From assembly GCA_008729055.1 (NCBI GenBank), contig SDUX01000004.1, forward strand, positions 2,418,001 to 2,482,000: DNA of 64,000 bases. Direction: 5' to 3'. The stretch comes from Pyropia haitanensis. Taxonomy: Eukaryota > Rhodophyta > Bangiophyceae > Bangiales > Bangiaceae. The position numbers and the translations under genes were made by a program. The number at the start of each line of letters is the position of its first letter. Position 1 is the first letter of the stretch. Below the pieces are notes generated by a model, which saw nothing but the letters and a program-made list of their open reading frames with translations, searched no databases and was not told the DNA's origin. This document shows positions 1 to 10,216 of the stretch, in pieces.

Positions 1-516
1 GATCCCCCACTGGCGGGTCGGCGGGGCGGGTGGGCGGCTGCGTCACTGGCCGCGGCCGCCGCGGGCGCGCCTGTGGGTGTTGGTGGGGGGGGTGGGGGAA
101 GGCGTCTGGCGCGGCGGCCGCTCGCGTGCACGCGGGCGGCGGCGCGCCCGGTGGGCGGGGGTGGGTGGGCGGGGGGGGGGGGGGGTTGAAGAGCGGCGCC
201 GCGTGTGGCGCCGCGCTCTTGGGCAGGGGGGGTGGCAGCCCCCCACCGCCGGCGCCGTCTGCTCCGCCTACCCCCCCCCCCCCAGGCCAGGCGGTGGTGT
301 CATCGCGTCGGCCGCCGCTCTGGTCACCTCCCCCGTGCCTGTTGGATAGCCGCGTGCGGCTGTTGTCATTGTGCAACGCCGGGGCCCGTGCCGCCAGTGT
401 GGGAGTGCGGCGCGCCGCCGCGCCGGTGGCAGTCGCCCCGCCGCCCGTCCCCACCCGCCGTCCCCCCCAGCCGGGCTGCTGCGCGTTGGGCGCCCACGTT
501 GGCGGCGGCCGGCGCG
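1..516 (+). other. 5' leader / promoter side of the NADPH oxidase gene
   Basis: No ATG-initiated coding region with recognisable similarity is present upstream of 517. A run of 13 C at 271-283 followed by AG (284-285) looks like a polypyrimidine tract plus 3' splice acceptor, the same form as the confirmed acceptors of the CHLH gene in this window, so a 5' UTR intron may end at 285. The reading frame stays open from 205 into the gene, but the translation there is Arg/Pro/Gly-rich and unlike any oxidase N terminus. Confidence 0.35.
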
Positions 517-3369
517 ATGGGCGACGACAAGCCGCCGCCGCCCAAGAGCCGCGTGTCGCGGGTCGAGAGCTACCTGTCCTCCAACGGCTTTGTCCTCACC
601 TTCCTCGGCCTGTACGCGCTCGCCAATGTCATCCTCTTCTTCTTCGCGGCGACGCCGGAGCGGCGGCTGTGGCCGGTCGGCCACTATCGCCGCAACCTGA
701 CGCCCGTCGCGCGGGGCGCGGGCAACCTGATCAACTTCAACAGCGCGGTCATCCTGCTCGTGTCGGCCCGCAAGTTCGTGTCGTGGCTCCGCAACACGCC
801 GCTCAACATGGTCGTGCCGTTTGACAAGGCCATGCCGGCCTTCCACATGCTCGTTGGCCGCGTCTTCCTCGCCGCGTCGGTCGTCCACGTCGGCTTCCAC
901 CTCCCCGTGTACGTGGTGTCCAAGCCGTGGGGCCCGGGCTACAATGGCTTCACGCAGCTGTTCATCACTGGGAGCATGCTGGTGGCCCTCTTTGCCATCC
1001 TCTTTGTCACGTCGGTGCGGGTTAACCGTTCCAAGCGGTACGAGCTGTTTTGGTACTCGCACGCGATCTGCGCGAGCCTCGGCTTTGTGCTGCTCATGAT
1101 CCACGGCCTGCACTATGGGGTCTACTGGACCTATCGGTGGGCGGCCGGGCCAATGGCAATCTACATCATTGACCGGCTGATGCGGCGGGTGGAGCAAAAG
1201 GAGGTGCGGATGGAGGTGTCCCGCGACGTGGGCGCCATCAAGGGCAACTCGATGCTCTGCCTCCGGCTGCCTCGCTCCTTCACCTATGAGCCGGGACAGT
1301 ACGCAGAGATCAAGGTGCCGGCCATCTCTTCGATTCAGTGGCACCCGTTTACGATTGCGTCTGCGCCGCACGAGCAGGAGATGGTCTTCTACATCAAGAA
1401 TGGTGGCGACTGGACGGCCAACCTCCATGCTATGTTTGCCTCTACCGACCCGACGCAGGTGGGCATCCAGGTGCGCGGCCCGTACGGCAGCCCTGCGCAG
1501 CATGTCGGGCAGTATGAGAGCGTAGTGCTCATTGGCGGCGGCGTCGGCTCCACGCCGTTTGCGTCGGTGGTCAAGTCGGCGCACAACTGGATGGCTGCCT
1601 CGTCGGCACGCGGGCCGGGGATGACCCCGGCGTCGTCCTTCAATGCCGCTGCACAGCGGGTGTCGGTGCCGACGGCGGCGGCACAGGACGTAACAGCGGC
1701 ACCGGCGTCGGCGGCGGTGCCTAGCCGCCCCACGATGCAGCACAGCACGTCGACGGCGACGGTCAAGGCGCAGGCGCGCATGCCCACGGTCGACTCGCTT
1801 GCGGACATGGACGAGGACCTCTCATCGACCGGGTCGCGCATCCCCGCCGCACGGCTGTCTGACGATGCTGCCCTGCGGCCGCCGCAGGCGCCCTCGAGCT
1901 TTACAAGTGAGGTCCTCGAGCGCCGCGTCGCCGAGCTCGACCGGCTTTACTCCATCGCTGACAAGGAGGACAACGACCGGGTCTTCCCCCCGCCATCGAG
2001 CGTGCAAAGCGTGGTGGATCAGGACATGACCGTGCACGCCGTGGACATGGACGCCGGGGACGGCACCTTCGGTGACGCCGACACGGATGATGATGACAGC
2101 AGTCGCCTGGGCGAGGAGGAAGAGGGCCAACTGGCGAGCCATGAGTCGATCGGCCGCGTGCTCCGCCATTCGGCGTTTATCAACTCGACGGCTGGGCAGC
2201 AGTTGATTGGGCTGGCCTTTGATGTCGATGCGGACGTTGTCAAGCAGCGGGCGGCGGCCAAGGACGGCGCCACCCGCCGCACGTCAGTGCTGGGCGCCTT
2301 TTTCGGCGGCCTCAAGGGCAGCGACGACCGCCGCGGCACCCTCCCGTCTGAGGTTGTCCGTGCGCGGACCAAGCGGGTGGCTGTGCTGCAGATCCTGCAC
2401 TCTGTGTCGGTGAGCCTGGCGCTGTTGTGGGCCATGGTGGCGCGCTTTGCGATCGTCGCTCTCGCGTCCATCATGCGTGGCTTCTCCCCGTCCTCGGCGG
2501 GGCTGGCCATGTTCAACACCCGGGGGCTGGTTGTGGCGGACCTGGTCCTCGCCACCGCCTGCACGGTGCCGTTGGTGGTGTCCCTCGCCTGCGAAGCGTC
2601 CATCTTGGGGGTGTCCGTCTACTTTCGCCAGCGGGGCTCTCTCGTCGACACCCTGTTCCTGCTGCCGTTGCTGGTGGCGGGCGTGATTACGGACGCTCTT
2701 GCGCTGGGCGGCCTGGGCCGTGGCGCGGCCTGGTTTGCGAGTGTCAACCTGCTGGTGCTGTGGCCACTGCTTCTGCTGGCGTTGCTCTTCCGCCTCACCC
2801 GGGTGGTGGGCTCCCGTCTAGCGCTCGCCCAGAACTTGCAGTCGTCGCACAGCCTTCGGAGTCTCGACTTTGTGTGGACCTCCCCCTCACCGGAGCAGGA
2901 TGCTTGGCTCGTGGAGGAGCTGCTGCCCATCTCCCAGTCGGGCACCGTGCGGCTGCACCGGCACATCACGCGGGCGGCTGCGGAGGTGGAGCCCTGGATG
3001 CTCGACTATGACGAGGTGCCGCTCAAGACGACCTACAAGCGTCCGGACTGGGCGGCTATCTTTGCGGGCATCACCGAGCGCTCCCGGTCTGGGTCTGTGG
3101 TGGGTGTTTTCTTTTGTGGCCCGCACCCCATGTCCAAGAGCATCCAGGACGGCATTGCACGGGCGACGGCGCTGAGCCTGGCCCGCGGCTACCGGCGGGG
3201 TGCGATTGGCCTCGACGGGTCGGGGGAGGGGGAGGCGGACCTGGAGGCTGGGCGAGGCAAGTCGTGGAAGCTGGCACGCAACGCCTACCAGCGGAGTGGC
3301 AAGACCCGGTACGCCGACTCCTACGGCAGCAATGTCCGATTCGCGTACCGCGAAGAGAACTTCTTGTAG
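517..3369 (+). CDS. NADPH oxidase (respiratory burst oxidase), red-algal type
   Basis: Membrane flavocytochrome that moves electrons from NADPH through FAD and two hemes to O2, producing superoxide on the far side of the membrane. The predicted protein is 950 aa from the ATG at 517. Heme-ligand histidine pairs are visible at H110/H124 and H182/H196 in the ferric-reductase membrane core. The FAD-binding motif HPFTIAS follows around residue 277, then GGGVGSTPF (about 340-348) starts the NADPH site, and CGPHP (about 867) and a C-terminal FAYREENF motif close it. Between GGGVGSTPF and CGP lies a long insert: a disordered Ser/Ala/Asp-rich part, then four hydrophobic helices at about 625-768. Such an insert is known from red-algal Rboh proteins. 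No EF-hand is seen; the N terminus is only about 30 residues, so direct Ca2+ activation as in land plants is not suggested. The gene is intronless over the coding region and faces a zinc-finger gene tail to tail. Confidence 0.93.
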   Translation: MGDDKPPPPKSRVSRVESYLSSNGFVLTFLGLYALANVILFFFAATPERRLWPVGHYRRNLTPVARGAGNLINFNSAVILLVSARKFVSWLRNTPLNMVVPFDKAMPAFHMLVGRVFLAASVVHVGFHLPVYVVSKPWGPGYNGFTQLFITGSMLVALFAILFVTSVRVNRSKRYELFWYSHAICASLGFVLLMIHGLHYGVYWTYRWAAGPMAIYIIDRLMRRVEQKEVRMEVSRDVGAIKGNSMLCLRLPRSFTYEPGQYAEIKVPAISSIQWHPFTIASAPHEQEMVFYIKNGGDWTANLHAMFASTDPTQVGIQVRGPYGSPAQHVGQYESVVLIGGGVGSTPFASVVKSAHNWMAASSARGPGMTPASSFNAAAQRVSVPTAAAQDVTAAPASAAVPSRPTMQHSTSTATVKAQARMPTVDSLADMDEDLSSTGSRIPAARLSDDAALRPPQAPSSFTSEVLERRVAELDRLYSIADKEDNDRVFPPPSSVQSVVDQDMTVHAVDMDAGDGTFGDADTDDDDSSRLGEEEEGQLASHESIGRVLRHSAFINSTAGQQLIGLAFDVDADVVKQRAAAKDGATRRTSVLGAFFGGLKGSDDRRGTLPSEVVRARTKRVAVLQILHSVSVSLALLWAMVARFAIVALASIMRGFSPSSAGLAMFNTRGLVVADLVLATACTVPLVVSLACEASILGVSVYFRQRGSLVDTLFLLPLLVAGVITDALALGGLGRGAAWFASVNLLVLWPLLLLALLFRLTRVVGSRLALAQNLQSSHSLRSLDFVWTSPSPEQDAWLVEELLPISQSGTVRLHRHITRAAAEVEPWMLDYDEVPLKTTYKRPDWAAIFAGITERSRSGSVVGVFFCGPHPMSKSIQDGIARATALSLARGYRRGAIGLDGSGEGEADLEAGRGKSWKLARNAYQRSGKTRYADSYGSNVRFAYREENFL

Positions 3370-3947
3370 GGGGCGAGTGTGGCCGCCGCCGTGCTGTGCA
3401 CCGAGCCACGGTTGCTTTTCGTCCATGCGTGCTTCCTCCTTTGACTCGTTTTGCTGTTCCACTGCTTGGTGAGGTGTGGGAGGATCTGTACATAACCGCA
3501 CCTACCCCCGTTGGCTGTTCTTTTTTTGCCTCGCCTGTACATAGGGAATGAACAGTCCGGCTCTCCGTTTCTGTATCATCTCTCCTCTGGTGTGCTTGAC
3601 CCCACGTCTTGAGTCAGCCCGGCATGCTGGTACAACGCAAGTCTCAATGGCGAACGTGTTGCCTGAGGAGGCGTCGTCTCAGTGATGAGCATTGCCCGTG
3701 TACTTTGAGAGGGGCAGGCGTCAAAGCAGGAACCTACACTTTCTTGTCGACTTCCGCACGGATACTACATGGCAGCGTGCTGATAAGAGAGTGAAGCACG
3801 CGCGCATCGTGTGTCACTCTTGGGCATGGTGTGTCTCTTGTGCTCGCCCCTTCTCACTGCAGGCTGTCGTGCTCCCGCACTCCTCGAGTGACAGTCGCTC
3901 CTGCATACTCCCTCGCGCTGGTAGACTCGCCATCATACAGTGGGTCG
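3370..3947. other. Convergent intergenic region / 3' UTRs
   Basis: This lies between the oxidase (+) and zinc-finger gene copy A (-), both of which end here. It is less GC-rich than the flanks. Two TGTACATA octamers are listed separately. I see no further gene. Confidence 0.6.
3487..3543 (+). promoter_or_regulatory. Two TGTACATA motifs in the oxidase 3' UTR (possible Pumilio/PUF sites)
   Basis: TGTACATA occurs exactly at 3487-3494 and again at 3536-3543, 118 and 167 nt after the oxidase stop codon. Both fit the PUF-protein RNA consensus UGUANAUA in sense orientation. Two perfect copies 49 nt apart in a GC-rich setting suggest post-transcriptional control of the oxidase mRNA. This is motif matching only; they could instead be part of the poly(A) signal region. 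Confidence 0.35.
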
Positions 3948-6830
3948 TCAATTGCCGCCATCCCCGCTTCCAGGCAGAGACGCCAACCCCTCGGTTAAAG
4001 TTGCCTCCGCTTCCCCCGACACATCATCCCCCCCACCTCCCCCCGCCGTACTCTGTGTCTGCCCGGCATGCCCGCCTGACCCGCTCGCTTCATCCTCCCC
4101 ACAAGCTGCAGCACCATGTTGCCGCTGGCAGTGACGTTTAAGGTCCGACCTCGACGCAAACGCCTGGCGACATGACGGGCACCCGTACGGGCGGATGCCG
4201 CGGTGCACACGCCGTACGTGCCGCTCCACGGCCGACCGAGAGATGGCCCGAAACGGCGGCCGCCCGGGCGTGTTGCACTCAGTGCACACGTAGGGGCGAG
4301 CAGCGTGATGAACGGCTGCCACATGGGTGGTCAGGTGCCCCTTCTGTAGGCCCGTAAACTTGCAGCCAGGGTGCTCGCACGGCCACTGGCGGCGGCGCTC
4401 GTGGACGGTGGTTACGTGGCGTGTGACGTCACTGCGTGAAGCAAACGCCGCGTCGCAAAGGGGGCATGGATGTACCTTTGCCCGACGCGCATGTGGGTCT
4501 GCATGAAGCTCTGGGGCAAGTGGGGAAGGTGTTGTGACCGTTGCCGCAAACGCCGGTGGCGCGGTAGCAGCGGAAGAGGTGGACGGCACGGAAGAAGAGG
4601 GAGGGTCCTCGCTCGTCGTGATGTCGCCGGTCGGCAGCGTCGGCGGCAGCACGATGGGGTTGCTGACCGGGCGAGCGGCGTCCACCGTGCTTGACCCCTC
4701 GACGTGTCGAGCAGCATCCAGAGAGGACGAGCTTCCCGAGTTGCTCAAGCTTCCAGTCAAGTGTCTGTCTGCTGCCAGCGGAGAGCGCGCGCCAACCATG
4801 GGTGGCACGACCTCACTCAAGACATCATCATCGACAACGTTCGCGTCCATGCCTCGCTCAGGCGGTTGGCTACCCCGAAAGCGAGTGACGGGGCCACATA
4901 GCGGTCTGGTCCTCTGTGCAATAGCGTCGTACAGTGCCTCCACTGAGCCTCGGTTGCGCGTCACAGTGACAGGTTCCCCCGGAGCGATGAGGGCGGTTGG
5001 CGCAATGATGCCGCCTGGCACCAACGGACCCAATGGCGCCGCCAGTCCCGTCGATCCAGTTGGCGACGACGGCCCCGCCAGCGTGGATGGTGGGTTCGGC
5101 GCCGTTGGGAAGAATGCCATTGACGGCGCGGACGGGTATGTCCTCCCGACGAGGTTGGTTGGCTCCATGGTCGTGACGGGGACGTCGGAGGAGACCGGGT
5201 CGAACGTCTCGGTCAAGCCGGACTGCGCCTGCTCTACTTTCACACCGCCCAGTTCGGTAGGGTTCAGCTGCGAGACTGGAAACGGTAGGGCGAGGTCTTC
5301 CTTCCGTCCAGCTGCATCGGCGAGGTCAGGTCCTTCCGAGTGGCGGCCTTTGGGAGAGGCTCCGTTGATTCTGAGGTTGGTCGAGACCATACGACCAGCT
5401 TGCGGACTGCCAGTAGCAGGTTCAGTCCCACCCGTTGACGCTCCATCCACCGAGGGAACGCCAACGCTGGACGAGACTCCTCCGCTACCGAAAACAGACT
5501 CAGCAGCAGCAACGACAATGTCTGTAACCGCCTCCGAGTTGACAGACGCCACGCTTGATGCAGCTGGCTCGCTGTCGCTTTCGCAAAGAGCCACCTCAGT
5601 GGGTACCAAGTCCATCAGTGCCGCGCCATCCCGTGGGGGGCTGGAAGCGCCATACCCAGGTGGCAGCTTTCCAAATGCCTTGCTCACCTCTGAGATTAGC
5701 CGGTGCGCCCGAGTCCGCTGGCGCGCCTCGTCTTCTTCCTTGGTCTTGCCACCTCCCATGACAGCTGCGTCGTTTGCCAGCGCCACCGTCGCCTGATAGA
5801 TGGGCGTGCCCAGCCGCAGTGCGTCTGCGCTCGGCTGGTCCCCCCCCCCGAGGATGGATCGGCGCATCGAGTTGGAGAAGAAGGACAGCGCATCGTCGGA
5901 CCGGTGAAACGAGTAGCGGTAGCCAACAGGCGGCAGGGCGGTCACGACCCCCATCTCGGATGCCGACGTGTCGCCCCGCGTCGGGTCCTCTGGCGACGCC
6001 GCCATGATGGCCGCGGCGTACTGCTGGAGTTCAAAGGAAGATGTGCCCGCCAGCGCCAAGGCCCCTGCCGACCCGCACCACTGATCAAACGTGAGCATGG
6101 GTAGACCACGGACGGTCGCCACTTTGTGCGGGCATGGCTGCCGCACGGCTACGCCAACTGGACTGCAGTCGAGGCACACCTCGCTGCGCTCCCACGACCG
6201 CATCAGCAGCTGGGCCAGGCAGGCAGACCGCGGCGGCGCCTCGCCAATCGCGCCGGCTGAGTTGTACCATCGGATAGCCTCGTGGAGAAACTGGCCCGTC
6301 TCCGCCAGCACGACCCGACGCTCGTGAACGAGCACCCGCCCGTCCACCATATAGGCCGCCTCCACGTAATCGAGACACGCCGCCGACAGGTTCACCGCAA
6401 ACCGCCGTCGAGTGCACACGTCTTCAAACGGGATGCCACAGACGGCAGAGCCAATTGGGATGAACGGGTGGCCTTCGTGTGCATCCAGTACAGTCCCCAT
6501 CACGTAGGGACCGACGGTGACCTGGGAGAGCAGGCACTCGCCATGCAGCGCGAGTGCCGACGCGGGCTGGTCCTCAAAGTCCGCGCGGTAGACCAAGCCA
6601 ATCTCGGTCAGCTTGCCCACGGGGGGGCGGTCAGTGGCGCAGCCAAAGAGCCATGCCCCGACTTCCGGGCAGTCCGCGACGTACGCATTGGACAGCCCAG
6701 CTACAATGGAGCCATCGGGTCGCGCCCGCGCGGCAACGAGGTGGGACTGCGCGCGGCGCGTAGCGGGCGTGCCGGGAGGATCGAGGGGGAGGGGCGGACT
6801 CGACTTGTCGCCAAAGCCAGGCACCGCCAT
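3948..6830 (-). CDS. C2H2 zinc-finger protein, tandem copy A
   Basis: Predicted 960 aa, starting at the ATG complement at 6828-6830 (MAVPGFGDK); an in-frame GTG at 6890 is less likely. The first about 330 residues form a Cys-rich conserved N-terminal region that I do not recognise. Next comes a 10-C run (5840-5849) coding for glycines, then a long Ser/Thr/Pro linker. Four C2H2 fingers sit at about 787-905: C-x2-C-x12-H-x4-H, C-x4-C-x12-H-x4-H, a third with an unusually long x18 Cys-to-His spacer, and a fourth canonical one. The tail is acidic and Gly-rich. It is probably a nuclear DNA-binding regulator; the target is unknown. Copy B lies 6.3 kb to the right in the same orientation and is nearly identical over the N-terminal and finger blocks but not over the linker. 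Confidence 0.85.
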   Translation of the reverse strand: MAVPGFGDKSSPPLPLDPPGTPATRRAQSHLVAARARPDGSIVAGLSNAYVADCPEVGAWLFGCATDRPPVGKLTEIGLVYRADFEDQPASALALHGECLLSQVTVGPYVMGTVLDAHEGHPFIPIGSAVCGIPFEDVCTRRRFAVNLSAACLDYVEAAYMVDGRVLVHERRVVLAETGQFLHEAIRWYNSAGAIGEAPPRSACLAQLLMRSWERSEVCLDCSPVGVAVRQPCPHKVATVRGLPMLTFDQWCGSAGALALAGTSSFELQQYAAAIMAASPEDPTRGDTSASEMGVVTALPPVGYRYSFHRSDDALSFFSNSMRRSILGGGDQPSADALRLGTPIYQATVALANDAAVMGGGKTKEEDEARQRTRAHRLISEVSKAFGKLPPGYGASSPPRDGAALMDLVPTEVALCESDSEPAASSVASVNSEAVTDIVVAAAESVFGSGGVSSSVGVPSVDGASTGGTEPATGSPQAGRMVSTNLRINGASPKGRHSEGPDLADAAGRKEDLALPFPVSQLNPTELGGVKVEQAQSGLTETFDPVSSDVPVTTMEPTNLVGRTYPSAPSMAFFPTAPNPPSTLAGPSSPTGSTGLAAPLGPLVPGGIIAPTALIAPGEPVTVTRNRGSVEALYDAIAQRTRPLCGPVTRFRGSQPPERGMDANVVDDDVLSEVVPPMVGARSPLAADRHLTGSLSNSGSSSSLDAARHVEGSSTVDAARPVSNPIVLPPTLPTGDITTSEDPPSSSVPSTSSAATAPPAFAATVTTPSPLAPELHADPHARRAKVHPCPLCDAAFASRSDVTRHVTTVHERRRQWPCEHPGCKFTGLQKGHLTTHVAAVHHAARPYVCTECNTPGRPPFRAISRSAVERHVRRVHRGIRPYGCPSCRQAFASRSDLKRHCQRQHGAAACGEDEASGSGGHAGQTQSTAGGGGGDDVSGEAEATLTEGLASLPGSGDGGN

Positions 6831-8640
6831 CGCAGACGTCAGCACCGGGCAGCAGAGGCCGCTCACGACACGGCGACGCTGAAGCACCACCAGTGGCCGC
6901 TCACGACGCTGTCAAAGTGTAGCCCCACCCGCTCGCGTTCACGCGGCACGCACGACGCCACCCTCCAGCGTCGCCAGCTCGCTTGCAAACGCTACGTGTG
7001 ACACCTCACTCCAGAAGTCGGTTGTGTGCCACCGACGCCAGCAGAGAACCTGCTGCACGCATGCGATGCACTACACAGCAATCCCGCCAGCCGAGACTGT
7101 CGCACTGCTCACCCCCCTTGCCCCCTCTGTCTAAAGCGCGCCTCGGCCACAAGCCTCGGTCCCTGAGATGCGTGACAGGCAACCGCCTCTAGAGCAGCTC
7201 TCGCGGCTACCTCACGGCACCCATCTACGATGCTGCTCAGAAGCGAATGTCCCCGGCGACTGGCGGGCGGTCAAGGGTGTCTCCCACTTCTTGCTTCGGC
7301 GGCTGGCGGCTCTGGTACGTGCCCGTTCGCAAGCCGCGGGGCACTTTTTGGATGCTGCGCGGTCTCGTTTAACGCCGCACACCCGTGTCCAATCACAGCC
7401 CTATGGCAGTCTACCTCTCAGTTGGACACTGCCCAAGCCGCCGCGGGTGTCGGGAAGCTCGGCACGAGCGAGGCCAGTTCCGCTCAGGCAGCGCCTCTGG
7501 AGTGCAGTCAGAGAACTCGTCCTCTGTGCAGGCGTCGTTGCGTCGTCTGGTTGCTGCAAGGAACAAGCCCCGTTCCGCCACCGGACCGCGTAGCGACGGG
7601 ATCTTTTGTGGCCGCGGCGAGCGGCGCTGCCAGGACCAGACATCGTGCCGGGTCCAGTGGAGGCACAAATTGTGAGATAAAGGTCTGTATCTTTCTACCG
7701 ACCCAGGCTGGCACCGACAACACCGCGGCGCACCCAGCTATATGGGTCCACGCACACACCCTCCATCCCACGCATCGGCCCCCCCGGCTCCCGTACGGTG
7801 CCCACTGTCTCGTCCGCAGGGCGCGGAGTGGAAGGGGACGATCGTCTCCGCGCGCGCGCCCAAGACAGGGCGCGCACCGATCGTACTTGCGTCTCACAGC
7901 ACGTAAGTCCCAGCGGGGACTCGCCGATCGTCATCGTCAGACCAGCTCACACAAATGACCACGCCGTTGAGGTAGTCCCCGCCCCACGCTCCAAGCGTGA
8001 TACAGAAAGCGGGGCGCACATCGCCGCGGGGGTGACGCCACTCGGCAGCCACTGGCAAATGCCGCGAGTCGATCAGCCACACGTGTTTCACATTGTTGAT
8101 GGAGGTTGGGGTGTGCAGCAGGGTCCCTGCAGTGGTTTGCATCACGCTGGGCGTTTTCAACTGCCAGCATCAACTGTGGACGGGCAACAAACGTTGGACA
8201 GCGCGGTTGCTTCGCGCCGCCGCAGCGCGCCCCGCACGTGGAGTGTGTCAGGCAGCCGGAAAATCGGCGCCGAGTGGCGGGCGGGGACCGGTGGCGCCCA
8301 CCATGGGGCGACATTCCCACTCTGTTGCCGTAGCCCGTTGCTGTAGGCCGCCGGTTGCCGCGTACGACACTGGGACGCGGCGCGCAAGCAATTGGCTGTG
8401 GCCAAGTTAGTGGCGGGAATGTCCGGCTCGCCAGCACGCACCTGTCCAAGAGACCCTGGGTCATCGCTCCAGGCTACCTCCCTTGCGAGCATGTCCCAGC
8501 GGCGATTGGCACGTGCCGAAGAAACCGTCCGTAGAGCTCGTGCAGCTTTGGCGTCCGCGTGACATGGCAACACCTGTGGCCTTACTGCGGAGGCGTTTCG
8601 TCATCCCGCTTAACGCGTCCGCGTATTTAAAACAGGATTG
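6831..8640 (-). repeat. Upstream flank of zinc-finger copy A with decayed relic, unit A
   Basis: No intact gene is seen. Patches around 7220-7270, 7630-7680, 7980-8100 and 8400-8560 align with 13140-13190, 13425-13470, 13500-13620 and 13935-14130 in the same order and orientation at roughly 70-80 percent by eye. On the minus strand both copies can be read as HVWLIDSR..PVA.EWRH, so this may be a decayed coding sequence. It may be an inactive transposase, but no catalytic motif could be identified. The duplicated unit therefore includes the zinc-finger gene plus about 1.7 kb upstream. Confidence 0.45.
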
Positions 8641-10188
8641 TTCATGAAGGATTGCCGTCGCCAGTTCGGAGAGGATTAGGTATGTACGCTTGGGCTGGGT
8701 GCTTGACAGGGTTGTGCGGGAGATAATTACAGCACTGTATGTATATCCGAAGTTTCACTGAAATCATCGAAATCATTGGAGGCCATTCCATAATTCTGAA
8801 CGAGATCGCCACGTGTCTCGATTTCCGAGGTTGGATCGGGCACCCGATCGCAGGACAGTATGTGACAGGACGGTAGTGAAGCCTAGCGCGCCGTACGGGC
8901 GCACGTAAGGCCGTGTGCGGCGGCAGATGGGGTCCGTCTGCAGACGCGGCAAGTTGCGGGAGGAGGAACCCCTTGCCTCAACCACGACAGCGGCCGCCGC
9001 CGTCGCGGCGCTGCTCAGCCGCGACATCCGCCTGACGTGCGCTGCGCCGGCAGCTATTTATTAGACTGCTGAGCTGAGATAGAAGCAGACATGAGATACG
9101 CACGGTGTCCTATCAGTGCCGCCCAACCTCGGACCCCCCACCACTGTTGCGGTCTGATGCGCGCAGCGCGGCCGGAGAAGACCTGCTCTCCAGCCACCGG
9201 ATTCGACCACAGCGGCAAACCAGTGATTGTGATGGCAACTGCCAAAGAGGCAGCGAAGACCGCTCTGGTGCGGGCGGCCCCCATCGAACCAGCTGGAACA
9301 GCCCACAGCGTCGCGCCACCTCCCAGCCACAAAACTCATGACGGATGACTGGTGGCGGCGGGCATGATCGGCTTTGTCAACGACGTGCGAACCACAACCA
9401 GGCCTCGTCCACCAGCAGCAGCGTTGGCATCCGGTAAAGAGGCGGCGCCATCCACGCCACGCCGCAAAGTCCTTCCCCTCACCCCCCGGACCGAGGCGCG
9501 GCCACGGCCAGGGACAGCGACCGGCAATCCGCCGCTTGCTGAAGCGGTCGCCAGCCGCCCCGATGATGACACTGGTGCCAGCAGGCAGCCGAGCCCCAGC
9601 GCGCTGCCCAAATGGTGGGCAATGGTGAAGCCACCATCCAGGCGATTTCGCGTCTTCGCGCCGCCGTGCGCTACAGCGACCGTCGTACAGCCTGAGAGGG
9701 GGAAAGACTGCGGCCCCCAAGTCGGCCCAGCCTGGTAGCACGGTGAAGCACGGCGGGGCGAGGGGGCGGGGAGACACGCCCACAACCACCCTCGCGAAAA
9801 AAGTTACTGAGCGGTGCTGTGCCGCCGCCGCCACTGCCGCCGCCATCGCCACGCCCGCCATTCCATTCCGGTGCTTGTTCCGTGTACTGCTTCCGCCCGC
9901 CCCCGTAGTCGGACATTTCTTAACTCAAACGCCAACGAGGACGCCCGGTCGGTGAGGGCCACGACCACCGCCACCAAGATCGACACGCGCTGCGGTTGCA
10001 GGCGCGACCCAGGGCCACTACCGCTGCAGTGGGCACCCAGAAATCGTCCCGCTCAAATTGTCGAGCGCGCACCAGTCTCGATGGCTGGGGCGTGAGGCAG
10101 GCAGGGCACCCGGAGAAGACGAGGCAGGCAGAGACGCCAAGTACCCTTTAATGATGCACGCTGTCGCTCTTGACTACTCCCCCGCGCT
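8641..10188. other. Intergenic spacer between duplicated units
   Basis: This sequence separates the two zinc-finger units. The minus strand is open from 9861 to 9061 without a recognisable domain. The stretch 8600-9060 is relatively AT-rich and includes a TATA-like GTATTTAAAAC at about 8623. No gene is supported. Confidence 0.4.
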
Positions 10189-10216
10189 GGTGGACTCGCC
10201 ATCGTACAGTGGGTCG

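Noticed and set aside
268..1743. A 491-codon open frame opposite the NADPH oxidase gene
   Set aside because: Arg/His-rich translation without domains; it is the complement of a GC-rich real gene.
6831..6890. A longer zinc-finger protein starting at the GTG complement at 6890
   Set aside because: Non-ATG start; the 20 added residues differ completely between copies A and B, whereas similarity begins at MAVPGFGDK.
9061..9861. A 266-codon minus-strand open frame
   Set aside because: Trp/Arg/Cys-rich translation with no recognisable motif; probably chance in GC-rich DNA, although a decayed element is possible.
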